Origin: a virus
IMG/VR virus record: IMGVR_UViG_3300035703_000079
Span: 1 to 64,000 of that record
Strand: one strand, 5' to 3'
DNA: 64,000 bases
The notes under the pieces were generated by a model. The model was not told where the DNA came from. It did not search any database and was given only the letters and a program-made list of their open reading frames with translations. Below, in pieces: positions 1 to 7,575 of the stretch (position 1 is its first letter; each line of letters begins with the position of its first letter). The position numbers and the translations under genes are program-made.

Positions 1-2
1 AC

Positions 3-152
3 GACCCTGCGGCCCGTAAAAGCGTTTTATGGGAGCCATACGCCGGATGGGTGCAAACAAGGGCCGGAATAGCGGAACGAATGAAACACGAAGCGATGTG
101 GCGGGAGGTGTTTCAGAAGGAGAACCAGAAGCAAACCAAGAAGAAGAAATGA
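3..152 (+). CDS. 3' end of an unknown protein, cut by window start
   Basis: An open frame enters from the left edge without a start codon and ends at TGA 150-152 in a Lys-rich tail (KQTKKKK). The next gene starts in an ATGA overlap at 149, as many neighbours do, which argues that this is the real C-terminus of an upstream phage gene. About 49 residues are visible and I do not recognise a family. Confidence 0.6.
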   Translation, partial: DPAARKSVLWEPYAGWVQTRAGIAERMKHEAMWREVFQKENQKQTKKKK

Positions 153-541
153 TTGACCTTTTAATTGATTTTGACAGCGACGTTGAAAAGCGTCGATTCT
201 ATTCGGTGCTCAAGGGATTGAAGGGGAAAAACGCTGTGCAAATCAAGAAATGGCGCAAGAAACGAAGTGACAGGCAGCGGGGATATTACTTTGCTTGCAT
301 TGTTCAGCCATTGGCGGACGCCTTTGGATATTTCCCGGACGAGATGCACGAGGAGTTGAAAAAGAAGTTCAATCCGGTGGAGCGAGTAAACAGAATCACG
401 GGAGAGGTGGTGGTTTTCGGCGGGTCAACTAAGGATTTTGATACGCTGCAAACGGAGGCTTATCACGAATCAATCCGGGTGTGGGCGTTGTCAGAATATT
501 CCATTCTTTTGCGACTTCCTAACGAATATATCGAAGACTAA
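149..541 (+). CDS. NinB-like recombination protein
   Basis: 130 aa if started at ATG 149, which overlaps the upstream stop; a longer in-frame start at 29 would run over the upstream gene and look non-coding. The order of features (RSDRQRGYYFACIV near 40, a DEMHEELKKKF helix near 65, STKDFDTL then a WALSEY helix, ending in RLPNEY) matches the NinB/YbcN single-strand DNA-binding recombination family. Likely role: phage recombination. An HNH nuclease gene follows after 6 bp. The family call is by motif memory only. Confidence 0.65.
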   Translation: MIDLLIDFDSDVEKRRFYSVLKGLKGKNAVQIKKWRKKRSDRQRGYYFACIVQPLADAFGYFPDEMHEELKKKFNPVERVNRITGEVVVFGGSTKDFDTLQTEAYHESIRVWALSEYSILLRLPNEYIED

Positions 542-547
542 CAGCAA

Positions 548-949
548 ATGAGACTCCCAAGACGTAAGCCCACCACCCCGAAAAAAGCCAAGAAGCCCGT
601 TGTTTCCCGAGTGCCGAGAACCCGCAATCTCAACACGGAAACCCAGAGTCAGCACATGGGCAAAATCCGGAGTGCTCTTCGCAACATCTCCCGTTTCTGG
701 AAGCCCATTCAAGCGAAACGCAAATCCGTTTCTGTGGGCGTAGGGAAAGCCCGGAAGTATTATTGCGAGAGCTGTAAGTCCCTCGTTTCGGAAATAGAAA
801 TTGACCATGCCACTCCCGCAGGAAGCCTTCGTTCGTACGAGGACCTGCCGGGGTTTTGCGAAAGACTTTTCGTAGAGGACGTTTCCTTGCTGGTGGCATT
901 ATGTAAGCCATGTCACCTCGAGAAAACCCACTCAAAGCCACTTATGTAG
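548..949 (+). CDS. HNH endonuclease
   Basis: 133 aa. A basic N-terminus of about 75 residues precedes a zinc-finger HNH core: CESC near 76, the EIDH catalytic-histidine segment near 88, and CKPCHLEKTH at 122-131. HNH nucleases commonly lie close to the terminase in phages and assist packaging cleavage. A strong terminator follows, so this gene ends a transcription unit. Confidence 0.8.
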   Translation: MRLPRRKPTTPKKAKKPVVSRVPRTRNLNTETQSQHMGKIRSALRNISRFWKPIQAKRKSVSVGVGKARKYYCESCKSLVSEIEIDHATPAGSLRSYEDLPGFCERLFVEDVSLLVALCKPCHLEKTHSKPLM

Positions 950-971
950 TTCGTTCTGTTCAGTAGAAAAC

Positions 972-997
972 GCCCGGGGGGATTTTCCGGGCTTTTT
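972..997 (+). terminator. Rho-independent terminator after the HNH gene
   Basis: Stem GCCCGG (972-977) pairs with CCGGGC (986-991), 8-nt loop, followed directly by TTTTTT. Confidence 0.85.
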
Positions 998-1049
998 TAT
1001 GTAAAAAACTCTGTTCAAATTTGCACTGCATAAAAGCGCAGATAAAAAC

Positions 1050-1334
1050 ATGAGTAATAGCCGTTACCCCGACATGATTGGGGAAAGAGTATTGATTAAA
1101 CCAGACCAAGCCCCGGAAGAAGTGGGGGGAATCGTCATTCCGGAAACCGTTCGCCGGGAAACCATGGCGCCCAACACCGGAGAAGTGCTGGCAGTAGGGC
1201 CGGACACCAAAATTGTAAAAGCCGGGCAACGGGTGTTGTGGACAAAAGGAACCGGGCAACGGGTGGAATACTTAGGGGAGAATTGCCTGATTCTCTTTGA
1301 ACGGGACATTCACTTTCAATTTCCAGTCGCCTAA
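1050..1334 (+). CDS. GroES-like co-chaperonin
   Basis: 94 aa, the usual GroES length. The GERVLIKPDQAPEE start, the mobile-loop signature GGIVIPETV (about 30-38), the GEVLAVGPDTKIVKAGQRVL strand pair and the closing CLILFERDI are all present. Phage co-chaperonins dock on host GroEL to fold virion proteins. No GroEL gene is visible, so the host chaperonin would be used. The next gene overlaps by one base (TAATG). Confidence 0.9.
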   Translation: MSNSRYPDMIGERVLIKPDQAPEEVGGIVIPETVRRETMAPNTGEVLAVGPDTKIVKAGQRVLWTKGTGQRVEYLGENCLILFERDIHFQFPVA

Positions 1335-1969
1335 TGAACCTGTTTGTCCATGAGGTGACGCCCGAAATGAAGCCCACGTGGTATTACCTTGTGGCCGTGG
1401 AGGGAATATACAACACCACCATAAAGCATGGAACGCTGGTGCTTCATGCCCCCTCAAACATCTACAATGAAACCGGGAATCTTTGTGAGGGCGGCACCGT
1501 TGTTGCTCTCCCGGAAGACAATCCCAACGAGGAGCTGCTGGGGGAAGAAGTGAAATTCTGGTACAGCGAGGCCCATACGACATACGTGGGAAATCGCCCG
1601 GCCCTTGAGAAACACTTGCTGGTGCAATACAACAGCATCATTTCCGTAGGGGACAAAACCATCGGGGAATACATCAAGTGCTCCCGGATTCCGCTTAACA
1701 CCACCGCAGCCGGGTTATTCCTGCCAAACATTGAAGTTGTTTCGTATGACACTCTGAAAACCCCGGACCAAAACATCCGGGACTACCATACGGACAAGGG
1801 CATTGTGAGCGCCGAGAACGACCATTTCCCCGTTGGCACCGTGTTGTATTGGGGAGAGGACGAGAACGCAAGGAATGACTGGGAAGGGGGCTTTTTGGTG
1901 AGAAAGCGTTTCGTTCAGGCCGCCGGGCCACAAGCGCAATTCCTATCGTTTACCAAGAAGAAGAAGTAA
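1334..1969 (+). CDS. possible second GroES-fold protein
   Basis: 211 aa, unrecognised at first sight. Two stretches resemble the GroES beta-barrel layout: an N-terminal one (HGTLVLHAP, then GGTVVALPEDN) and a C-terminal one (AAGLFLPNIE, DKGIVSAEN, PVGTVLYWGED). It is translationally coupled to the co-chaperonin gene. I infer a tandem co-chaperonin-like protein; it could equally be a packaging-region protein of unknown fold. It ends in a Lys run. Confidence 0.5.
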   Translation: MNLFVHEVTPEMKPTWYYLVAVEGIYNTTIKHGTLVLHAPSNIYNETGNLCEGGTVVALPEDNPNEELLGEEVKFWYSEAHTTYVGNRPALEKHLLVQYNSIISVGDKTIGEYIKCSRIPLNTTAAGLFLPNIEVVSYDTLKTPDQNIRDYHTDKGIVSAENDHFPVGTVLYWGEDENARNDWEGGFLVRKRFVQAAGPQAQFLSFTKKKK

Positions 1970-2322
1970 TGCCGAGAAAAAAGCGAAGGGGGCGGCCCAA
2001 GAAACGGGGGCCGAAGAAGAAGCCGAGATTTCGGGGCGTCAAGTTTTACCGCAAGGCAGCCATTGTGGATGCTCCGGTGTATAAGCCGGGTAAGCTCGGG
2101 CGTCCCGTCAAATACGACTTCACCCCTTTGCTTCGACCTACGGTGCACAAAGTAGTGTTCGAGGGTGCTTCCCTCAAGGACTACCCCAGCGTCCGGGTGT
2201 GTGCCCATTTGTTCAAAAAGAAACACAATCTGGAATATGGGCTGGAGTTTGACATTATGGAGCCCGAGGAGGACGCAAAGGGAATTGGGTTTATTGCCGT
2301 TTACAAAGCATCAATGGAATGA
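1969..2322 (+). CDS. basic protein with AT-hook-like N-terminus
   Basis: 117 aa. The first 20 residues are almost all Lys, Arg and Pro around an RRGRPKKRG core, which is the AT-hook pattern for binding the minor groove of AT-rich DNA; a second GRP core (KLGRPVKY) lies near 43. The rest is a small mixed alpha/beta domain I do not recognise. It is coupled to the next gene by an ATGA overlap at 2319. Confidence 0.6.
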   Translation: MPRKKRRGRPKKRGPKKKPRFRGVKFYRKAAIVDAPVYKPGKLGRPVKYDFTPLLRPTVHKVVFEGASLKDYPSVRVCAHLFKKKHNLEYGLEFDIMEPEEDAKGIGFIAVYKASME

Positions 2323-2798
2323 GGTTTGTAAAGAAGGATAAAATCAAGGACGAACGCCGGGCGGCTCAATACGACAACGCCCGCAGGGACGACCCATTGC
2401 TGGATGCAAGCTGGCAACGGCGTTGGTGGGTGGCGTATGGGACTAAGGCCCATCCCCGGTTTCGAATGTACTACTTCGACCAATACCAGCGGGAGGGCTG
2501 GCAATTCTTCCCCGAATCAAAACTTGAAGACATCGTAAAATCATGGAAAATCTATCGGAAAATAACCAAAACGAGAAGCAAAGCAATTTGCTGTCCCGGG
2601 ATGAAATCAGGCGTTCATGGCCACTTCGTGTTCAGGCGTCCAAAAACCTTTGGCGAAGAGTCTTTAATAAGTCAATTGGGGCTTATGAAATTTACGTCAG
2701 ATACACCAATATTCTTGTGGCTACCGGTATTAGCAGTAAAGCGGATAGCTTCGCAATTGCAACAATTCCGCACCTCACGGTTATACTCCAGGTCCTAA
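2319..2798 (+). CDS. hypothetical protein; C-terminal half doubtful
   Basis: Starts in an ATGA overlap. Roughly residues 1-80 read like normal phage protein (charged, aromatic-rich, WRRWWVAYG-type composition differences aside, no family known). After about nt 2560 the frame turns low-quality while the ORF beginning at 2543 in another frame takes over. Either the two genes overlap by 256 nt, or a frameshift joins them. The real C-terminus is uncertain. Confidence 0.5.
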   Translation: MRFVKKDKIKDERRAAQYDNARRDDPLLDASWQRRWWVAYGTKAHPRFRMYYFDQYQREGWQFFPESKLEDIVKSWKIYRKITKTRSKAICCPGMKSGVHGHFVFRRPKTFGEESLISQLGLMKFTSDTPIFLWLPVLAVKRIASQLQQFRTSRLYSRS

Positions 2799-3043
2799 TC
2801 GAACAAATTGAAACAGAAAGAGCAATAGATGAAAACGTCCTCAAAGAACTCCGCAACTGGCTTCGAGAGTATAAAGCCACTATCGTCAAAAGAGATGGAA
2901 TGGATCGGGACCTTATACAGCGAGTCGATTCCCCTGGACTTAACCTGGAAACAACGGGAGGAGGAAGCTACGAGGATGTCGGGCCATCAGCCGGACCCGG
3001 AAAGGAAACGGGAGATGAGCCGGATATACTTCCTTGCCCATGA
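2543..3043 (+). CDS. hypothetical helical protein overlapping both neighbours
   Basis: 166 aa. Residues 1-120 read as helical protein (ILQVLIEQIETERAIDEN then LKELRNWLREYK); the last 45 residues are Gly/Pro-rich and look like read-through of the frame used by the next gene. The base composition is more AT-rich than in neighbouring genes. No family recognised; a terminase-region accessory protein is possible from position alone. Confidence 0.5.
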   Translation: MENLSENNQNEKQSNLLSRDEIRRSWPLRVQASKNLWRRVFNKSIGAYEIYVRYTNILVATGISSKADSFAIATIPHLTVILQVLIEQIETERAIDENVLKELRNWLREYKATIVKRDGMDRDLIQRVDSPGLNLETTGGGSYEDVGPSAGPGKETGDEPDILPCP

Positions 3044-3350
3044 GGAGGCCGAAGCGTATTGGTCCATGAAACACCTCTACCACAACATTTGTCAATCCGT
3101 CCGCACCGAGGAAGACCCGGCCAAGCCCAATGAGAACAACTCCTACAAAACCAAAATGGAGAACGCCTTGAAACTCAAGGGGCTATGGAAGGAAATCAAG
3201 GACATGGAAAAGCAAGTGTTCAAGGGGAACACCGTGGCTGTTGCCGACTTCAACGACGGGAAAATCAAGCAGGAGAGCAGCAGCATTTTCGACCAGATAA
3301 AACTTGAGCAAAGCATAAAGAAAAATGGCGCTCATTCCCATCGCAGTTAA
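2895..3350 (+). CDS. hypothetical packaging-region protein
   Basis: Start chosen at ATG 2895 (MEWIGTLYSES), where the frame becomes convincing; an upstream ATG at 2829 is also open. About 151 aa, charged and helical with KMENALKLKGLWKEIKDMEK near the middle. By position ahead of the large terminase it could be a small-terminase candidate, but no HTH is evident. It overlaps the next gene by 26 nt. Confidence 0.55.
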   Translation: MEWIGTLYSESIPLDLTWKQREEEATRMSGHQPDPERKREMSRIYFLAHEEAEAYWSMKHLYHNICQSVRTEEDPAKPNENNSYKTKMENALKLKGLWKEIKDMEKQVFKGNTVAVADFNDGKIKQESSSIFDQIKLEQSIKKNGAHSHRS

Positions 3351-3645
3351 GCGACCCCCCAGACGCATGGTGACACGAAGGGAGTATTCCAAGCCCTTTT
3401 ATTACACCTTCCAGAAGATTCCTTTTGGCCACATCCGGGCTATTGCCAAGCGACATTTCATGTTGTTTTCCAAGCACCATAACCCAAAGCAATTCCTCAA
3501 GGATTGGAAGTACACGGAAGAGATTGAGTTTTTCGGGGAGAACGAGACGTTCTATTATTTCAAGAAAATCAAAGAGCATGAGAAAGACCAAGAAGGAACC
3601 GCCCATTCAGCCCGTAGAAGGGTTAGAGCTTTTCGCCGCAAGTAA
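3325..3645 (+). CDS. hypothetical basic protein
   Basis: 106 aa, rich in Lys, Arg, His and aromatic residues (FYYTFQKIPFGHIRAIAKRHF). It overlaps the gene before it by 26 nt and the gene after it by 68 nt. No family recognised; position suggests a packaging-module component. Confidence 0.55.
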   Translation: MALIPIAVKRPPRRMVTRREYSKPFYYTFQKIPFGHIRAIAKRHFMLFSKHHNPKQFLKDWKYTEEIEFFGENETFYYFKKIKEHEKDQEGTAHSARRRVRAFRRK

Positions 3646-4030
3646 TGGCCGGGTGTTTCGTTATGTTCTTAAAGAGACACGGGCAGGTCGCTTTCGCCCG
3701 GTTTTGCAGGATGCCAAGGAGCTATTGATTGCCAAACCGAAGAAAATGCCTTTGTGGCCCAAGAAAAGCCTTCCCCAGAACGCCTTTTGGGCGGGGATGC
3801 GCTGGAGAGTATGGGACCGCTACGTTGTTATGCTGTATAAAAAAGAATTACAGCGAGTAGCGGCATTCAACGACTTGCGGGTTTTTCTCAACTTTGCCGA
3901 GCATCGCATGAAAAAACGAGGCACCGTCGAGCGATATGTAACCATCCGGAAAGCCATAGCGGATTGCCGGGAGATTTTAACGAAGGCTTATGCAGGAAAA
4001 TATTCTCCGAGAGAAAATATGGACGCTTGA
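3578..4030 (+). CDS. hypothetical protein upstream of terminase
   Basis: 150 aa from ATG 3578 (MRKTKKEPP); the earlier in-frame ATG at 3425 would place half the protein in the frame of the preceding gene and look non-coding. Composition is basic and helical (FNDLRVFLNFAEHRMKKRG, then a C-terminal CREILTKAYAG helix). It overlaps the terminase start by about 40 nt. A small-terminase role is possible but unproven. Confidence 0.55.
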   Translation: MRKTKKEPPIQPVEGLELFAASNGRVFRYVLKETRAGRFRPVLQDAKELLIAKPKKMPLWPKKSLPQNAFWAGMRWRVWDRYVVMLYKKELQRVAAFNDLRVFLNFAEHRMKKRGTVERYVTIRKAIADCREILTKAYAGKYSPRENMDA

Positions 4031-6194
4031 TTGCGCTACCCCTCCCATCCCCTCGGATTTAACGAAGGTTCCTGGGTATGGGAGCAATTCTTACAAGTTC
4101 ACCCGGACAGAAATCCCGGCGTATATGGCCGTGGAGGCCCACCAGCGTAACCCGGACGGAACGGTGGAGTGGACTACGCAACAGAAAGAGTTCATCTTTC
4201 AGGAATACGACCGTTGCTATGAATCCGGATATTGGCTTTACATCCGGGGTGTTCTCACGTGGCTCACTCCATGGCAATACATGGGATTGAATTATTGGCG
4301 GCCAGCACTTGAAACCGAGGATGGGTTCATGGAATACCGGAACCGCCAACGCAAAATCCTGCATTTCTGCTGGAATGTCTTCAAGAACCAGAAGGAATTT
4401 GGCGTAGTGTACCTCAAGGGCCGTCAGGAGGGGCTTTCCACATGGGCGCACTTGATTATGTATTGGTTGGCTTCCAATAAGTCAAACCAGATTGTCGGGC
4501 TTTCAGCGTCGGATTTGGCCCTTGCTGAGTCCAACTTCGACGAACTTATGGCTAAGCCCATTGAGAATCTTCCGTTGTGGCTTTTGCCTACCCTTCGGGT
4601 GAACAAAGGGGAAATCCTTTTCCGGGAACCGAAGGAAAACATCTCGAAAAACAAGATGGTGAAGAGTATGAGTGGGGCGCTCAACTCAAAGCTTGAACTT
4701 GTAGCCCTTACTCCGAGAGGATGGGATGGGAAGCGTTTGAATGGCCTTTTTGCCGATGAGGGCGGAAAGTGGACCCGGGTGAATGTCAATAAGTGGTGGA
4801 GCAAGCAAATCCCGGCCCTAAGGATAAACGGGCGGAAAAGGGGCTTTGCGTTTTTCCCTTCGACAAACGAAGAGGGGGACAAAGGGGGACTTGAGTTCCA
4901 GAAGCTATTCCTGCAAGCGGACGTTTCTACCCGGGGGGACGGGAAATACCCGCACACCACCAACCAACTCATTTCGCTTTTCATTGATACAGCCGAGGGC
5001 TACCCGGGCTGGATTGATAAATACGGGAATGACATTGTGGACTACCCGGACGACGAGCAATGGCAGGATATGCAGGAGAACGGCCATACGGAGCGTATAG
5101 GCAGCCGGGACTACCTTGTTCGATATAGGCAACAACTTTTGGAGAGCGGGGATGACGAGGCGTATGCGGAGCAATTGCGGCAGAACCCGTTCAACCCTAC
5201 GGATGCGTTCAATAGCATGAACGAGCATTGCCCGTTCGACGTCACCATCCTTCAAAACCTCAAGAAAAACGCTTCGGCCCGGGATGTTCAGGACCGGATT
5301 ATGCGGGGCTATTTCAGCCCGATTGACCCGAACGACTTCTCCAAAGGGGCCAAGTGGAATCATTCGATCAAAGGCCCGATTGCCCGGACGTGGGAGCCGC
5401 ACCCTGATTTTATTAACGTACTGAAAGTTTCACGGGGTGAATACCACCCGGCAAACCTGAGCCTCGGAGCGTTTGGCCTTGACCCCTACCTGAAAGCGAT
5501 TGTCAAAACGAAGGGGTCGAAAATGGCGTTCTCGGGCAAGTTGTTTTTCAACGAAAAGTACGAAAGGGACAATTGGATGTATCGGATGGAACGAGGGGAG
5601 AACAAGCCCGACTATTTCCCCACTCCGGCGATATTCCTTCATTTCTGCCATCGGAGCGAAATGCAGCAGGACTTGGATCAGCTATTGCTTGCGGCCATTT
5701 ATTATTCTATGCCCATCGCAGCGGAGAACAACACGCTGATTGCCACGGAGAATTATTTTAAACAAAAAGGGTTTGGCGGCTTTTTGCTCAACGAAGCGGA
5801 CATTGAATGCTCTATAAGCCCTTCGGAAAAAATGTTTATGCAAAAGGGCGTTACTACGGGGGCTGAAAACCAGGGGAACGACGTTGTGCGAAAAGGGGCC
5901 ACCTATTTGAATGACTTCCTTCGAGGGAATAGTTTGTATCTGGGGCAGCACACTTACGAGATTCAGAATACGCCCTTGCGTTACCCGTTTATGGATGCGA
6001 TTGACGACAACATGAATTTCGACATTCACAACAGAACCAAGTCGGATACCACAATGAGTCAGGTGATGGTGCATTATTACGAGTTCAATAAGAACGACTA
6101 TTCTTCGCCTATCGGGGCAAAAATCCGGGGAGGAGCAAGCGTTGGAGCAAGGCTTATGCCCTCCGGTGTATTTGTTCGGAAAATCAGAAATTGA
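3990..6194 (+). CDS. terL: terminase large subunit (ATPase and nuclease)
   Basis: 734 aa, long as in podovirus-like phages of Bacteroidota. A modified Walker A (LKGRQEGLSTW, about 142-152), Walker B with catalytic Glu (GLFADEGGKW, about 251-260) and a nuclease-domain Asp in AFGLDPYL near 495 are visible, with further acidic residues in YPFMDAIDD near 668. It pumps DNA through the portal and cuts concatemers. Portal, scaffold and capsid lie 23-26 kb downstream, unusually far, because of the insertions described here. Confidence 0.9.
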   Translation: MQENILREKIWTLDCATPPIPSDLTKVPGYGSNSYKFTRTEIPAYMAVEAHQRNPDGTVEWTTQQKEFIFQEYDRCYESGYWLYIRGVLTWLTPWQYMGLNYWRPALETEDGFMEYRNRQRKILHFCWNVFKNQKEFGVVYLKGRQEGLSTWAHLIMYWLASNKSNQIVGLSASDLALAESNFDELMAKPIENLPLWLLPTLRVNKGEILFREPKENISKNKMVKSMSGALNSKLELVALTPRGWDGKRLNGLFADEGGKWTRVNVNKWWSKQIPALRINGRKRGFAFFPSTNEEGDKGGLEFQKLFLQADVSTRGDGKYPHTTNQLISLFIDTAEGYPGWIDKYGNDIVDYPDDEQWQDMQENGHTERIGSRDYLVRYRQQLLESGDDEAYAEQLRQNPFNPTDAFNSMNEHCPFDVTILQNLKKNASARDVQDRIMRGYFSPIDPNDFSKGAKWNHSIKGPIARTWEPHPDFINVLKVSRGEYHPANLSLGAFGLDPYLKAIVKTKGSKMAFSGKLFFNEKYERDNWMYRMERGENKPDYFPTPAIFLHFCHRSEMQQDLDQLLLAAIYYSMPIAAENNTLIATENYFKQKGFGGFLLNEADIECSISPSEKMFMQKGVTTGAENQGNDVVRKGATYLNDFLRGNSLYLGQHTYEIQNTPLRYPFMDAIDDNMNFDIHNRTKSDTTMSQVMVHYYEFNKNDYSSPIGAKIRGGASVGARLMPSGVFVRKIRN

Positions 6195-6241
6195 ATTTTG
6201 TGTATCTTTACCCCGTTTTACTTACAAACATTTTTCGAAAA

Positions 6242-6484
6242 ATGCCAATTCTAAACATTATGACAGTGGTTGGTCCGGGCTCTGGAGCCTCCCTCACTGC
6301 ATCCCGCTTGGTGTCCTACAACACTGATGAGATTTACTGGCCGTCTTTGGCTTCCCTCACCGGGACCACCGCTTCCTCTTCGTTCCTTTATCCGAACCCA
6401 AGTGGAGCCCTTTCCCCGGTTCAGGTGAAAGCCTCTGTATCAGGCATTCGGGCCGGGGCCTCTGCGTCCACACTCGCAGGGTAA
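6242..6484 (+). CDS. small Ser/Ala/Gly-rich protein
   Basis: 80 aa from ATG 6242; an earlier ATG at 6191 sits directly behind the terminase stop and adds a hydrophobic stretch that overlaps a plausible promoter. Low-complexity beta-type composition (SGASLTASRL, SVSGIRAGASAST). Possibly a minor virion protein; no family recognised. A two-way terminator follows. Confidence 0.5.
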   Translation: MPILNIMTVVGPGSGASLTASRLVSYNTDEIYWPSLASLTGTTASSSFLYPNPSGALSPVQVKASVSGIRAGASASTLAG

Positions 6485-6502
6485 CCCAGCCCAACTCCAA
6501 GG

Positions 6503-6532
6503 AAAAGCCGCTCCGCAAATGGGCGGCTTTTT
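6503..6532. terminator. bidirectional terminator between convergent genes
   Basis: Stem GCCGC (6507-6511) with GCGGC (6523-6527), flanked by AAAA on the left and TTTTT on the right. It lies between the converging 6242 gene (+) and the glycosyltransferase operon (-). Confidence 0.8.
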
Positions 6533-7575
6533 CATTTTAGCCCCTTGTAATACCTGTCGTATTGATCTGCCGTAGGCTCCCCCTCCCGGGTGATGGCTTC
6601 GGCAATCCGGAGGTTGTGCATATTCCCCTCTTTCCCTTCCTCGGACATCCATTTTTGCTCATGGGGGAAATGATAGCAAACGTTGTACGGGAGCTTATGC
6701 CGGATTTTATTGGCCCACACATTGTCCCATCCAGCCCTTCCCAGCAAAAACGGGGCTTTGAGTAATTCCGGGAGAAACGAAGCGTTTGGCCGGATGGCAA
6801 ACAAGTCAATCCCTTCGTATTCTGTTTTTCCGGCAATGTCCTTGTGCCATAAAAGGTGATTAGTTTGAACGTCCACCCGTTTTGCGAAGCAGCCTTCCAA
6901 GTTATGTGTATCCATGAAAGCCCGGATGATACCCGTTGCTTCGGGAACAAGGCAAATGTCCCGGTTGAGGATAATGAGAATGTCATCGGGGTGCTGGAAT
7001 TGTTGAATCCCCTCGTGTAACATTTCGTTTAGCTTAGGCCATTCTTCGCTGGTGTGCAGCAGGACGTTCGCATGAATGTCAAATTGCGCAAGGTGGTTCC
7101 ATGTGAAAGCAGCAAAGCCATTCCTTGCAATTGTCGCAGAATCGCCCGGAGTGAACTCGTTTGCCAGAATGAATGTCTTACACGGAGCAAGGTTATGATG
7201 CTGTCTGACGGGCTTATTTCGGGCAATACACGCAATGAATTGACTTGGCTCAAATGCAATCATTTCATGGGTGAAAATTCCGATGGTGGAGTTTTTTGGG
7301 GTAGATTCTACCCACGGGGTAAACCGGGTGAGCAGGATGTTTGGCTTTTCGCAAAGATGGAACGGAAGACTGTCGTTGAGAATGTAAAGGGCGTCCTCCT
7401 GATTCATTTCTTCCAGCAATAACTCCGGGGAGAATACGTCGTGCCTCTGGTGTATTTCCATGGGAATATGCAGGGCATTTAGGGCATACCGGATGTTAAT
7501 AAGAATCTGGTTCTCGTCGTTGATTTTGCTCGAATGCCCGTCGAGGGATACAATGGCTTTCTTAAAAACTTGCAT
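6532..7575 (-). CDS. glycosyltransferase-like protein
   Basis: 347 aa, last gene of a three-gene - strand operon, overlapping the upstream gene by 14 nt. The central block (HPDDILIILNRDICLVPEATG, then FAKRVDV) has the shape of a GT-A fold with an N-R-D in place of the DxD metal site; WDNVWANKI and a C-terminal His-rich HFPHEQKWMSEEG follow. No signal peptide. Acceptor unknown; the operon context points to glycan modification of virion, DNA or host surface. Confidence 0.55.
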   Translation of the reverse strand: MQVFKKAIVSLDGHSSKINDENQILINIRYALNALHIPMEIHQRHDVFSPELLLEEMNQEDALYILNDSLPFHLCEKPNILLTRFTPWVESTPKNSTIGIFTHEMIAFEPSQFIACIARNKPVRQHHNLAPCKTFILANEFTPGDSATIARNGFAAFTWNHLAQFDIHANVLLHTSEEWPKLNEMLHEGIQQFQHPDDILIILNRDICLVPEATGIIRAFMDTHNLEGCFAKRVDVQTNHLLWHKDIAGKTEYEGIDLFAIRPNASFLPELLKAPFLLGRAGWDNVWANKIRHKLPYNVCYHFPHEQKWMSEEGKEGNMHNLRIAEAITREGEPTADQYDRYYKGLK

